Source of the DNA: JANLYC01 sp963815445 | Lineage (GTDB): Bacteria > Actinomycetota > Actinomycetes > Propionibacteriales > Nocardioidaceae | Direction of reading: 5' to 3' | DNA length: 64,000 nt | NCBI GenBank assembly: GCA_963815445.1 | Contig: CAWFGV010000011.1 | Coordinates: 1,137,298-1,201,297, forward strand | Part shown: piece by piece, positions 1-8,675 of the stretch | How positions within the stretch are numbered: the stretch's first letter is position 1 | Layout: each line of letters begins with the position of its first letter | Notes under the pieces: generated by a model | What the model was told of the DNA's origin: nothing | The model's input: only the letters and a program-made list of their open reading frames with translations | Database searches by the model: none | Program-made: the position numbers and the translations under genes

Positions 1-182
1 TCCGGGAAGAATCGTCGATGCCCACCGCTGCTGCGGCTGATGGGCGGCACGCCATACCGGCGCTCCCATGAACGGATCGTGGGCGCAGGCACGTTGAGCA
101 GCTTGCTCACCGCCTGGATCGTCAGCCCGTCGCCCACGTCGGGCTGCTTGGGCACGGGCCGGAGCTGAGTGCCTTCGGTCAT
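1..182 (-). CDS. MerR-family regulator, N-terminal part (runs off window)
   Basis: Only the first 60 residues are inside the window; the gene continues left of base 1. The reading frame begins with ATG at 182 after a good ribosome site (GAGGTGG). After a short polar leader it contains VSKLLNVPAPTIRSWERRYG followed by a GGHRRF-type wing. This is the winged-helix DNA-binding head of MerR proteins, in particular the WERRYG subgroup that often carries a B12-binding sensory domain (CarH/LitR-like). The sensor half is not visible, so the ligand is unknown. It is transcribed away from the DUF4234 gene, and the 274-base gap between them holds inverted repeats that could be its operators. Confidence 0.85.
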   Translation of the reverse strand, partial: MTEGTQLRPVPKQPDVGDGLTIQAVSKLLNVPAPTIRSWERRYGVPPISRSSGGHRRFFP

Positions 183-197
183 GTGCCACCTCTGAGT

Positions 198-304
198 GGT
201 TGTGCAACCGTGGTCCTTGACGTGCAGAATTCCCGGCTGATGGGGATGCCAGCATAGCCGGGCGAAGCCTGCACCCTTATGCAACCGTCGACTGGCGCTG
301 CATA
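198..304. promoter_or_regulatory. Inverted repeats in the MerR promoter region
   Basis: GGTTG-TG-CAACC lies at 198-209, immediately upstream of the MerR-type gene. TATGCA (278-283) and TGCATA (299-304) form a wider inverted repeat. MerR-family regulators commonly bind dyads in their own promoters, so these are candidate operators. The assignment is by position and symmetry only. Confidence 0.3.
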
Positions 305-456
305 GGTTCCGTTTCCGGTGTGCGTCACCGTGGTCCACGTGGCTGCGGTTCGCCGGGCGCGAGCCGTGGACGTCCCCGATGCGAGGCCGGAGCGTGCCAG
401 GATGACCGTCGATGCGTTGGCGCAGTACGGTGCCAGCCGGTTTCCGAGGAGCACCC

Positions 457-993
457 GTGACCGACCAGAACCCCGAGCAGCCGACGTCCGCGCCGGGCAC
501 CCCGCCTGCTGACTCGACATCCCCGCCGGCGTACCCCGCGCCTGATCCTCAGCAGGGATACCCGCCGCCGCCCCCGGCCTACCCACCTCAGCAGATGCAG
601 CCGTACGGTCAGCCGATGCCCGGACAGCTCGGCCCGGTCGGCCAGGTCCGGGGAACGGGGATGGCGATCCTGCTGAGCATCGTCACGCTGGGCATCTACT
701 CCTGGTACTGGTACTTCAAGACCCACGAGGAGATGAAGCGCCACACGGGCGACGGTCTCGGCGGTGGCCTGGCACTCGTCCTGGCGATCTTCGTCGGCAT
801 CGTGATGCCGTACATCACCTCAGCCGAGGTCGGCGCGATGTACGAGCGCACGGGGCGAGCGCGACCGGTCAGCGCCGCCACCGGACTGTGGTACGTCCCG
901 GGCATCCTCATCCTGGTCGGTCCGATCATCTGGTTCGTCAAGACCAATGGAGCCATCAACCGGTACTGGGAGAGCCTCGGCGCCCAGCGCTGA
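457..993 (+). CDS. DUF4234-type membrane protein with proline-rich N-terminus
   Basis: Product of 178 residues. I chose GTG at 457 because AGGAG sits six bases upstream; an in-frame ATG at 412 has no such site. Residues 1-65 are a low-complexity Pro/Gln/Tyr tail with repeated PPPPAYPPQQ-like text, typical of cytoplasmic tails on actinobacterial membrane proteins. The rest holds three hydrophobic segments, including AILLSIVTLGIYSWYWYFKTHEEM, seen in part here as GIYSWYWYFKTHEEM, which is the DUF4234 hallmark, and a terminal GAINRYWESLG. The molecular function of DUF4234 is unknown. It converges on the NERD gene with only 30 bases between the stops. Confidence 0.8.
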   Translation: MTDQNPEQPTSAPGTPPADSTSPPAYPAPDPQQGYPPPPPAYPPQQMQPYGQPMPGQLGPVGQVRGTGMAILLSIVTLGIYSWYWYFKTHEEMKRHTGDGLGGGLALVLAIFVGIVMPYITSAEVGAMYERTGRARPVSAATGLWYVPGILILVGPIIWFVKTNGAINRYWESLGAQR

Positions 994-1023
994 GGTCGGG
1001 ACAACCAACCGAGGCGGGATCTG

Positions 1024-1890
1024 CTAGCCGTGGGTCGCGTCGGTGCCCTGGTGCAAGGCAGGCGGCGGCCGTTCTCCGTCGTTGAGCTCGAGGTCCTTGC
1101 CGGCTGCGTGCAACCCCACGACGGCGGCGACCGCGATCGCCGTCACGCCGACACCCCCTGCCACGAGCCGTCCGGTCCAGGTGCGGTACCAGACCGGGCG
1201 GGAGGAAGAGGTCTGGGGGTGTTGGTCTGATGGCGTGGCGCCGTGTGCGTCGGAGGCGCGGTTGTGGTCGACTGCCGTGTGCACGACGGGCAGTGCTCCG
1301 TCCAGCTCGACGCCGATGCTGGTGACCTCGGCGGTCGTCAGCGCTGGATCGCGGGTCTCGATGAGCTCCGCCAACGTCACCGTCGTACAGACGCGCACCG
1401 CCTTGACCCACCCGCTGATCGGCTCGTCCCGGGTCAGGCAGATCACCGGATAGCAGTGGTCGCGCAGATGAGGCGGGAGCAGCAGCGCGACCTCGCGGGC
1501 CATCTCCTGGGTGTTGTGGACCGCAGCGGTCCGCACACGACCGTTCACCTCGAGGGAGTCGGGGGTCACGACGACGTCGCCTTTCCAGCCGACGCTGTCG
1601 ACGATGAACACTCCAGTGGGTCCGACCGCCACATGGTCGATGGTGTCGAACGGCCGACCCGGCCAGTGCCGGCCGTGCAGCACCTTCCAGTCACTGGGCA
1701 GGTTGTCGAGGACGGCGTTGGTCGAGATCAGCGTGCCGGTCTGAACCTCGCCCCGCGCACCACCCTGGGCTCCGATTCCGGCACCGGTCCCGGCACCGCG
1801 CTGCGGCTCGGTCGGCGGCTGGGAAGAGGTGCGGGAGTCGGCGTGGCTGTGCAGCCCGCGGTCCCCCCGGGTGCCCTCTTCGATCGACAT
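1024..1890 (-). CDS. NERD-domain protein with C-terminal membrane anchor
   Basis: Product of 288 residues; ATG at 1890 follows AGGAGGG with seven bases of spacing. Residues 1-45 are a polar Gly/Gln-rich region. A NERD (nuclease-related) domain follows, recognisable from FDTIDHVAVGPTGVFIVDS. A Pro/Ser linker leads to one predicted membrane span (VAGGVGVTAIAVAAVVGLHA) near residue 255 and a short acidic tail. NERD domains have a restriction-endonuclease-like fold whose active site usually reads IDH...(E/D/N)xK. Here the second element is VDSVGWKG, so the usual lysine position is Val and nuclease activity is doubtful. Two further NERD proteins lie at 37.0-38.3 kb. Cellular role unknown. Confidence 0.8.
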   Translation of the reverse strand: MSIEEGTRGDRGLHSHADSRTSSQPPTEPQRGAGTGAGIGAQGGARGEVQTGTLISTNAVLDNLPSDWKVLHGRHWPGRPFDTIDHVAVGPTGVFIVDSVGWKGDVVVTPDSLEVNGRVRTAAVHNTQEMAREVALLLPPHLRDHCYPVICLTRDEPISGWVKAVRVCTTVTLAELIETRDPALTTAEVTSIGVELDGALPVVHTAVDHNRASDAHGATPSDQHPQTSSSRPVWYRTWTGRLVAGGVGVTAIAVAAVVGLHAAGKDLELNDGERPPPALHQGTDATHG

Positions 1891-1998
1891 CCCGCATCCC
1901 TCCTGTCCTCCCCCTCAGGCTAGAGAACCGAGGGCTGCATGTCCCGGCCGTAGTGTCACCATTCGTACCGACTTCTGCGCCGTACGGTGGACGCCATA

Positions 1999-3033
1999 TC
2001 AGTCGTTTGGTGGACCCATCTCAGCGCGGACTCCGACGAGCCTGACCGCACGTTGGTGGTCAAGGGTGGCCAGCAGTTCAGACGCCGCATCGGCAATGGC
2101 CTCCGGATCGTCGGTGGGGGCAGCCAGGGTGACGCTGCGCGAGCGGGTCTCGAACGGTGCATACCGCAGCTTGACCCCCACGCGAACGGCCGGTCGGCCA
2201 TCGGCCCGCAGGTCCGCGGCCACCCGGACGGCCAGCCGCCGGACCTCCGCGTCGACCAGGGTCCAGTCACTCAGATCGTGTTGGAAGGTCTCCTCGCGCC
2301 CATGCCCGCGGGCGACGTACGGCGTCGCGTCCACAGGTGAGCTGTCGACACCACGACCGAGCCTTCGGTACCACGGGCCCATGGTCGGACCGAGCTCGTC
2401 CGCCAGGTGTTGTGGATCAGCGAGGGCAAGCTGACGCACTGTCGTGATCTCGAGGGCGGCCAGCCGCCTGGCGGTCTTGCGGCCGATCCCCCACAACGCG
2501 TCGGTAGGCCGATCCGCCATCACGGCGTACCAGTTGTCCTCGGTGAGCCGGTAGTGTCCGCGGGGCTTGCCGAAGTCGGTGGCGATCTTGGCCCTCAGCT
2601 TGTTGTCTCCGATCCCGACCGAGCAGTGCAAGCCCGTGGCAGCGAGCACGGCTTCCCTGATCGTTGCTGCGAACGCCTCGGGGTCGTCGGTCTCGACGCT
2701 CAGAAAAGCCTCGTCCCACCCCAGCACCTGGACGACGGCGTCGAGACCGCGCAAGGTGTCCATCACCACCGCGCTCGCAGCTTCGTACGCAGGAGCGTCC
2801 ACCGGCAGGAACACCGCGCCAGGACACTTCCGCGCGGCTGTACGTAGCGGCATACCGGACCTGACCCCGAACTCACGGGCCTCGTACGACGCCGTCGAGA
2901 CAACGCCTCGCTCGGTCGGATCGCCACGACCGCCGACCACCACCGGCCGGCCGGCCAGCTCGGGGCGACGAAGCACCTCGACCGCTGCAATGAACTGGTC
3001 GAGGTCGACGTGCAGTACCCACCTGGCCTTCAC
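1999..3033 (-). CDS. dinB: DNA polymerase IV (Y-family, translesion)
   Basis: Product of 344 residues, the usual length for a compact actinobacterial DinB. Y-family palm motifs are present: HVDLDQF with metal-binding Asp10 and a Phe14 in the steric-gate position, STASYEAREFGVRSGM in the fingers, and WDEAFLSV with catalytic Asp107-Glu108. A helix-hairpin-helix thumb (LWGIGRKTARRLAAL) and a little-finger domain complete the fold. The enzyme copies damaged DNA with low fidelity. The start is GTG at 3033. I see no clear C-terminal beta-clamp-binding peptide; the tail is VGVRAEMGPPND. It stands alone, without imuA' or lexA nearby. A clear SOS box is not visible in the short upstream gap. Confidence 0.93.
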   Translation of the reverse strand: MKARWVLHVDLDQFIAAVEVLRRPELAGRPVVVGGRGDPTERGVVSTASYEAREFGVRSGMPLRTAARKCPGAVFLPVDAPAYEAASAVVMDTLRGLDAVVQVLGWDEAFLSVETDDPEAFAATIREAVLAATGLHCSVGIGDNKLRAKIATDFGKPRGHYRLTEDNWYAVMADRPTDALWGIGRKTARRLAALEITTVRQLALADPQHLADELGPTMGPWYRRLGRGVDSSPVDATPYVARGHGREETFQHDLSDWTLVDAEVRRLAVRVAADLRADGRPAVRVGVKLRYAPFETRSRSVTLAAPTDDPEAIADAASELLATLDHQRAVRLVGVRAEMGPPND

Positions 3034-3110
3034 GCTTCCATCCTGACCGACGGGTCAGACGCGCGAAGGGTGGGGCGACGGCTGAACCATCCCCACTTCG
3101 GGCACGACGG

Positions 3111-5078
3111 CTAGCGGTAGGCGCGGTGGACGTTGGGGAGGTCGCTCGCCCCTGCGCTCCACTGGGAGATCCACGGGCCGGTGCCCTCGGACTGGTCGAG
3201 CACCCCGGCCTCGAGCCAGTCGAAGTCGCCGCGGACCAACCGCGAAGCGAGTCGAGCGTCGACCGCGTCGGTGTTGCTCCACAACGCGTCGAAGAGCTTG
3301 TCGACCCGCAACCGCGCCTGCGCACAGAACACATCCGCCAGCTCGTACGCGGCTTCGCCCTGGGACGTGTCGTCGGCAGCGAGCATCGCCGCTCGAGAGC
3401 AGGTCGCCGCCATGGCGAACAGCTCGGCACCGATGTCGACGATCCGGGCCAGGAATGCCTGGCGGTACTCCAGCTTCGCCTGCCAGCGCGACATGCCGTA
3501 GAACGTTTGGCGGGCCAGCTTGCGCGAGGACCGTTCGACGAAGCGTAGGTGCTTCGCCAACCGACCGAACTCGTCGTACGACATCGGGACCATGCCCTTG
3601 CCGACGACGAGCTTGGGGAGCCAGGTCGCGTAGAAGCCACTCGCCTTCACCGCAGCCTTGGCCTTCGCCGCGGGGGCGGCGTCCGGGGAGGCCAGGTCAC
3701 CGGCAGCCGCCAGGTGGGCGTCGACCGCCTCCCTGGCGATGAGCAGCCGCATGATCTCCGAGGACCCTTCGAAGATGCGGTTGATCCGCAGGTCGCGCAG
3801 GACTTGCTCGGCAGGCACGGCCCGTTCTCCACGTGCGGCCAGCGAGTCGGCGCTCTCGAAACCTCGTCCACCGCGAACCTGGACCAGCTCGTCCGCGATC
3901 TGCCACGCCATCTCGCTGGACCACAGCTTGGCCAGTGCGGCCTCGATCCGGATGTCTTTCGCCCCGCTGTCGGCCAGCTGGCTGGACAGGTCGAGCACCG
4001 CCTCGAGCGCGAACGTGGTGGCCGCCATGAACGCCAGCTTGGTGGCGACCACCTCGTGCTCGGCAAGCGGCTTGCCCCACTGGACACGGGCCGCTGACCA
4101 CTCTCGTCCGATCTTCGTGCACCACTTGCCGGCCGCCGTGCACATGGCCGGGATCGACAGCCGACCGGTGTTGAGGGTGGTCAACGCGATCTTGAGTCCC
4201 TGGCCCTCGCGTCCGAGCCGGTTGGCAACCGGAACGCGCACCTGGTGGAAGCGCGTGACGCCGTTCTCGAGGCCGGCCAGCCCCATGAACGCGTTGCGAT
4301 GCTCGACTGTCACCCCGTCCGCGTTGCCCTCGACCACGAAGGCCGTGATGCCACCCCGGCCGCCGTCGTGCTTCGGCACGGCGGCCATCACGACCAACAG
4401 CTCGGCGATGACGCCGTTGGTGGTCCAGAGCTTGACGCCGTCGAGCAGATAGGCCTCGCCGTCAGTTGTTGGAGTCGCGGTCGTTCCGAGCCTGGCCGGG
4501 TCGGAGCCGACATCGGGTTCGGTCAACAGGAACGCGCTGATCGCACCCTCGGCGCATCGCGGCAGGTATTCGCGCTTCTGCTCGTCGGTGCCGAACCTCT
4601 TGACCGGTTCGGGCACGCCGATCGACTGGTGCGCTGAGAGCAGTGCACCCAGCGTCGGGTGGACGGAGCCGGCCAGCATCAGGGCCCGACCGTAGTAGGT
4701 CATGGTCAGGCCGAGGCCGCCGTACTCCGTCGGGATCTTCATACCGAAGGCGCCGAGCTCGGTGAAACCCTTGATGTACTCGTCCGGCACCAGCGCCTCG
4801 CGCTCGATCCGGCCGCCGTCGAGCGTCTCGCAGTAGGCCCGCAGGCGGCCGAGGAAGGCCTCGCCACGCGTGGCGTCGTCGGGGTCGGACCGCGGGTGTG
4901 GATGGATCAGGTCGAGATCGAAGCGGCCGAGATAGAGCTCTTTGGCGAAGCTTGGCCGCTCCCACTCGGTCTCACGCGCTGCTTCCGCGACCTCCCGTGC
5001 GTCGCGCTCGGTGACCCTTGTGGGCTGGGCGTCGGGTGTCGACGGATCTGCGGTCTCGGCGGTGACGTCGGTGCTCAC
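3111..5078 (-). CDS. Large acyl-CoA dehydrogenase (FadE-like)
   Basis: FAD-dependent flavoprotein of 655 residues that introduces a trans-2 double bond into acyl-CoA. I chose GTG at 5078 because AGGAG lies five bases upstream; an ATG at 5108 is in frame but lacks a site. Seen in order: the N-terminal helical domain; the flavin-contacting FLLTEPDVGSDPARLG and LWTTNGVIAELLVV segments; RGGRGFESADSL; and IFEGSSEIMRLLIAREA, where the Glu is the expected catalytic base. About 150 extra C-terminal residues follow, as in the long FadE subgroup rather than 380-residue ACADs. No electron-transfer flavoprotein or thiolase genes are adjacent, so the substrate chain length is unknown. Confidence 0.9.
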   Translation of the reverse strand: MSTDVTAETADPSTPDAQPTRVTERDAREVAEAARETEWERPSFAKELYLGRFDLDLIHPHPRSDPDDATRGEAFLGRLRAYCETLDGGRIEREALVPDEYIKGFTELGAFGMKIPTEYGGLGLTMTYYGRALMLAGSVHPTLGALLSAHQSIGVPEPVKRFGTDEQKREYLPRCAEGAISAFLLTEPDVGSDPARLGTTATPTTDGEAYLLDGVKLWTTNGVIAELLVVMAAVPKHDGGRGGITAFVVEGNADGVTVEHRNAFMGLAGLENGVTRFHQVRVPVANRLGREGQGLKIALTTLNTGRLSIPAMCTAAGKWCTKIGREWSAARVQWGKPLAEHEVVATKLAFMAATTFALEAVLDLSSQLADSGAKDIRIEAALAKLWSSEMAWQIADELVQVRGGRGFESADSLAARGERAVPAEQVLRDLRINRIFEGSSEIMRLLIAREAVDAHLAAAGDLASPDAAPAAKAKAAVKASGFYATWLPKLVVGKGMVPMSYDEFGRLAKHLRFVERSSRKLARQTFYGMSRWQAKLEYRQAFLARIVDIGAELFAMAATCSRAAMLAADDTSQGEAAYELADVFCAQARLRVDKLFDALWSNTDAVDARLASRLVRGDFDWLEAGVLDQSEGTGPWISQWSAGASDLPNVHRAYR

Positions 5079-5237
5079 TTCGACTCCTCGGATCGGATGT
5101 CCCTCCATTGTTACTCTTTGGTAGCACCCACGCCAGTCCTTCCCTCGGGGCGCAGGTTCGGGGCACCCCGACCCGGCTAGGGTCGCAGGAACGACAGGAC
5201 GCAGATCCTCTCCCGACAGCCGAAGGCGGGGCGCTCG

Positions 5238-6011
5238 ATGTCAGCCATCCTGGTCACCGCCCTGAGCCATGACGGTGCTGTCCGCGACCACAACGAGGAC
5301 AGCCTCGTCGTGGGCCCGTGGACGACCTGCGCCGTCACGACTTCGACGCCACAGACGCTCGCGTTCCCCCTGCGGGACCCCGTCGTGGTGGCCGTCGCCG
5401 ACGGTCTCGGCGGCCATCCCGCCGGCGAGCTCGCCTCGAGCGTCGTCGTGGAGTCGCTCGCGCGGGTCGGTCATCTCCTGGTGGACGAGGACGTCCTGCG
5501 CGATGCCGTCATCGCCTGCAACGAGACGGTGTTCGCGCAAGCCCGGCTGGATCCCGGCCGGGTCGGCATGGGCACCACAGTGGCCGGTGTCGTGATGGCT
5601 GCAGGCTCCGTGCTGGTGTTCAACGTCGGCGACAGCCGTGTCTACGCCGCCGGCCCTTCGGGGCTGACCCTGGTCAGCAACGACGACAGCCCGCCGCTGG
5701 CCCGCGGCCAGACCCACACCTCGGTCGTCACCCAGACGCTCGGGGGTGCACCGGTCCTGACACCGGTCGAGCCGCACGTGACCCGGTACGACGTCGACCC
5801 CGCCGCGCGCTACCTGGTGTGTACGGATGGCTTGACGGACGCGGTCGAGGACGATGCCATCGCGACGGTGCTCGGCGAGCTCACCGGCGCGGAGGCGATC
5901 TTCGCGCTCTGGCGTGCAGCGATGACCGCCGGTGGCCCGGACAACATCACGATCGCGCTGGTCGAGCCGGTCGAAGTGGCGGATCTCGCCGCGCCGACTG
6001 ACCACGCTTGA
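5238..6011 (+). CDS. PP2C-family serine/threonine phosphatase
   Basis: Soluble enzyme of 257 residues that removes phosphate from Ser/Thr of proteins using two Mn/Mg ions. The PP2C motif series is complete: RDHNEDS near residue 16, VAVADGLGGHPAGE, GMGTTVAGVVM, FNVGDSRVYA, VCTDGLTDAVEDD and GGPDNITIALVE. The metal-binding aspartates are all present. No membrane segment is seen, so it should be cytoplasmic, unlike the anchored PstP type. No Ser/Thr kinase gene is next to it; its partner kinase must lie elsewhere. The ribosome site is weak (GGCGGGG). It diverges from the acyl-CoA dehydrogenase. Confidence 0.93.
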   Translation: MSAILVTALSHDGAVRDHNEDSLVVGPWTTCAVTTSTPQTLAFPLRDPVVVAVADGLGGHPAGELASSVVVESLARVGHLLVDEDVLRDAVIACNETVFAQARLDPGRVGMGTTVAGVVMAAGSVLVFNVGDSRVYAAGPSGLTLVSNDDSPPLARGQTHTSVVTQTLGGAPVLTPVEPHVTRYDVDPAARYLVCTDGLTDAVEDDAIATVLGELTGAEAIFALWRAAMTAGGPDNITIALVEPVEVADLAAPTDHA

Positions 6012-6034
6012 CGGATCGTGCTCCGGCACCCGCG

Positions 6035-6772
6035 TCACCATGACCAGAGCTGGTCGTAGATCGTCTCGACCGCGCACCCGATCGCAGCGCCACCACCCGC
6101 GATCGCCGCCGCCGGGCCGATGGCCACGCCCGTCCAGACCGCGATGGCGGCGCCGGTGGCGACCGCGCCCACGACCAGACCGTCGCACCTGAGCACGAGC
6201 TTCTTGGTTGCCTCGACCGCGTCGCGCCAGTGCGAGAAGGCTGCGGTGAGCTGGCACCAGCCGACCGGCTTGACCGCCCAACCGAAGACGCCCGAGCACG
6301 AGGTGTGCGCCTTGAACGCTTTCCAGGTGCGGTAGCGCGGATACGCGTCACCGACCGCCTCTCCGGCGGTGGTCCGCCGAGCGACGAACCGCTCGACCGC
6401 GCGGTGGTAGAGACGGCGCAGCTTGCGATTGCCGGCGCGGTGCAGTCCGGCGTACTCGTGCCCGCTCTGACCCCAGCGAGCGGCCCCGTAGTGACGTCGC
6501 GTCATCCGGCGCGTGTGCGCCTCGCGGGCCCGCGCCTGCGCAGCCGTGCACCCGGGGTACTCCGGAGCCTCGTCGCGGCACATGAGCTGCTCTGCAGAGG
6601 CGCTGATCGGGGCCGGTCGCGAGGTCAACGAGAACGGCCGTGGGTGGCCGGGTGCGAGCGTCACGACCTGGCCGTCGGCCTTGTCGAGGAGGAATCCCCC
6701 GACCAGCCCGACAACCAGGCCGAAGACGGCGATGGTGATGTAGATGCGCTTGTCTCGGATCGACCACGACAT
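6035..6772 (-). CDS. Uncharacterised membrane protein with two cysteine pairs
   Basis: Product of 245 residues; ATG at 6772 follows GAGGAG by seven bases, which rules out an upstream in-frame start at 6808. One membrane span (IYITIAVFGLVVGLVGGFLL) lies near the N-terminus, and two short Gly/Ala-rich hydrophobic segments are at the C-terminus. The central region is basic and has CRDEAPEYPGC and later CSGVFGWAVKPVGWC, two cysteine pairs that could form disulphides if exported. The Gly/Ala-rich end (GVAIGPAAAIAGGGAAIGCA) recalls small channel-like or bacteriocin-like proteins, but I do not recognise the family. It converges on the PP2C gene with 23 bases between them. Confidence 0.6.
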   Translation of the reverse strand: MSWSIRDKRIYITIAVFGLVVGLVGGFLLDKADGQVVTLAPGHPRPFSLTSRPAPISASAEQLMCRDEAPEYPGCTAAQARAREAHTRRMTRRHYGAARWGQSGHEYAGLHRAGNRKLRRLYHRAVERFVARRTTAGEAVGDAYPRYRTWKAFKAHTSCSGVFGWAVKPVGWCQLTAAFSHWRDAVEATKKLVLRCDGLVVGAVATGAAIAVWTGVAIGPAAAIAGGGAAIGCAVETIYDQLWSW

Positions 6773-6886
6773 GGCACGGCTCCTCGCTGGGTGCGGATGA
6801 GGAGCCATACGCTAGGTCGCTCACCCGCGACGCAGGGCGGTCCGAATGCTGCTGTGGACGGGCGCCGTCGTGAGGGCGCCCTGTGG

Positions 6887-7258
6887 CTAGGAGCGGGTGG
6901 GCAGCTGCTGAACCGTCCAGGGGTTGCCGTCCGGATCCGCGAAATAGACGAAACGTCCCCACGGCTGGTCATCGATCGGGCTGACCTCGACGCCGCGTCC
7001 CGCGAGCTCTTTGCGCGCGTCCACGATGTCGTCCACGACGAGCATGGCGCCGGTGGCGGTGCCCGGCTCGGCAGCGACGATTCCCTCACCGAACGCAATC
7101 GAGCAGGCAGAGCCCGGCGGGGTCAGCTGGACGAACCGCAGCCCGTCGTCGACCCGCTGGTCATGGTCAGCGGGGAAGCCGACCCGATCGACGTAGAACG
7201 CCTTCGCACGATCGACGTCGGACACCGGCAGGAACATGACCTGTACCTCGAAGTTCAT
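6887..7258 (-). CDS. VOC-family (glyoxalase/bleomycin-resistance-like) protein
   Basis: Product of 123 residues; ATG at 7258 follows GGGAGG with seven bases of spacing. A vicinal-oxygen-chelate fold is shown by MFLPVSDVDRAKAFYVDRVG at the start, LVVDDIVDARKELAGRGVEV in the middle and FVYFADPDGNPWTVQQL at the end. Members bind a divalent metal and act as dioxygenases, glyoxalases or drug-binding proteins. A histidine that usually begins the first metal site is replaced here, so catalysis is uncertain. No functional partner is adjacent. The gene diverges from the secreted phosphoesterase at 7431. Confidence 0.82.
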   Translation of the reverse strand: MNFEVQVMFLPVSDVDRAKAFYVDRVGFPADHDQRVDDGLRFVQLTPPGSACSIAFGEGIVAAEPGTATGAMLVVDDIVDARKELAGRGVEVSPIDDQPWGRFVYFADPDGNPWTVQQLPTRS

Positions 7259-7430
7259 CGTTGTACCTCCCTCGGGGACCGACACGGCGACGGTCCGGCG
7301 GTCATGACCTTAGAGCGGCCGGCCGACAGGAACGCGCCTCACGGGCCGAGCGACCGGCCCCGGACAGGAGTAGCGTCAGCCCCGACATTTCACACGGATC
7401 GACCATCGCGCACTCAAGGAGTAGCAAATC

Positions 7431-8606
7431 ATGCGACTTCGAACCACTCTCATCCCAGCCGCGGCACTCGCCTCGGCCGCCATTCTTGCCGCCACCGCAG
7501 GAGCTCAGGCAGGACCGCACGAGCAACCATCGGCCCGCGCCGGCGGCGAATCCGCCGGCCATCACGACGGTGGTCACGGTTCAGACCGGCACGGAGGGCG
7601 GCTGGACCACATCTTCGTGATCATGCTGGAGAACCATTCCCAGTCCAGCATCATCGGCAACGCAAACGCACCGTTCCTCAACCATCTGGCCGACACCTAC
7701 TCGACGGCGGACAACTACTACGGCGTCACGCATCCCTCGATGCCGAACTACATCGCTGCCATCGCGGGCGACAACTTCGGCATCCAGGACGACGAGGACG
7801 AGAACGTCGTCAACCTGGACCGCCCCAACCTCGTCGACCAGCTCGAGGCGCGCCACATCAGCTGGGGTGCGTACATGGAGGACCTTCCCGCCAACAAGCT
7901 GGACCGGTTCGGGCCCACCGTCAACGGCACCCAGATCCACCTCTACGCCAAGAAGCACAACGCCTTCGTGCTGTTCGACGACATCAAGAACAACCCGTCG
8001 AGGATGGCGAAGGTCAAGGACTACAGTGCCCTCGCCTCCGACCTCAACAGCCGCCACGCGCCCAAGTTCGTCTGGATCTCGCCCAACCAGTGCAACGACA
8101 TGCACGGCGGCGTCTACGAGACAGTCGCCGGACATCCGGAGACGCCGTGCCCCTACGGCACGACCAAGGACGACCCGGCGGACGCCGCGCTGAAGCAGAA
8201 GGCGGACGACTGGACCAAGCAGGCGGTCACCACGATCATGAGCTCGCGTGCCTGGACGCGACACTCGGCCATCGTCATCGTGACCGACGAGAACGACTAC
8301 ACGGGCAACGGTCCCACCGGTGGCTGGGAGAACGCCGACGGCTGCTGTGACTCCCCGTACGTCGGCGCTGCCGACCCGCGGATCAGCCCCGACTGGCCGG
8401 GCGGCACGTACGGCGGCGGGTTGATCCCGGCGATCGTCGTGTCTGCCTCAGGGCCGCGCCACTTCGTCGACCACACGCCCTACAACCACTACTCGCTCCT
8501 CACCACCATCGAGGACAACTGGGGGCTGGCGCATCTCGGTCATGCCGGCGACCGCGCAGGTGGGGTCGTGCCGATGTGGCCGTCCTTCACCGGCCACCGG
8601 CACTGA
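7431..8606 (+). CDS. Secreted alkaline-phosphatase-superfamily phosphoesterase
   Basis: Product of 391 residues, with a Sec signal peptide (basic start, then AALASAAILAATAGAQA, cleavage near residue 27) and a His/Asp/Gly-rich linker. The mature part matches the phosphoesterase family that includes acid phosphatases and phospholipase C: DHIFVIMLENHSQSSIIG, GVTHPSMPNYIAAIAG, SWGAYMEDLP and VIVTDENDYTG, then HYSLLTTIEDNWGL near the end. These hold the usual metal and nucleophile residues. It probably releases phosphate or cleaves a phosphodiester outside the cell. The start is ATG at 7431 after CAAGGAG. A strong hairpin follows the stop. Confidence 0.87.
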   Translation: MRLRTTLIPAAALASAAILAATAGAQAGPHEQPSARAGGESAGHHDGGHGSDRHGGRLDHIFVIMLENHSQSSIIGNANAPFLNHLADTYSTADNYYGVTHPSMPNYIAAIAGDNFGIQDDEDENVVNLDRPNLVDQLEARHISWGAYMEDLPANKLDRFGPTVNGTQIHLYAKKHNAFVLFDDIKNNPSRMAKVKDYSALASDLNSRHAPKFVWISPNQCNDMHGGVYETVAGHPETPCPYGTTKDDPADAALKQKADDWTKQAVTTIMSSRAWTRHSAIVIVTDENDYTGNGPTGGWENADGCCDSPYVGAADPRISPDWPGGTYGGGLIPAIVVSASGPRHFVDHTPYNHYSLLTTIEDNWGLAHLGHAGDRAGGVVPMWPSFTGHRH

Positions 8607-8628
8607 CGACTCGGCGACTTCACACCGA

Positions 8629-8660
8629 GGGCTGGCGGCTTCTTCGGAGGCCGCCAGCCC
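8629..8660. terminator. Bidirectional hairpin terminator
   Basis: GGGCTGGCGGC (8629-8639) pairs perfectly with GCCGCCAGCCC (8650-8660) around a 10-base loop. It lies between the convergent phosphoesterase and PLP decarboxylase genes and so can serve both. There is no U-tract, which is common in actinobacteria. Confidence 0.75.
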
Positions 8661-8675
8661 CGCTCTCAGCGATCC

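Noticed and set aside
6230..8350. Long plus-strand open frame of about 700 codons
   Set aside because: It runs antisense across three genes and then overlaps the phosphoesterase in another frame. Text is Arg/Pro/His-rich shadow with no domain.
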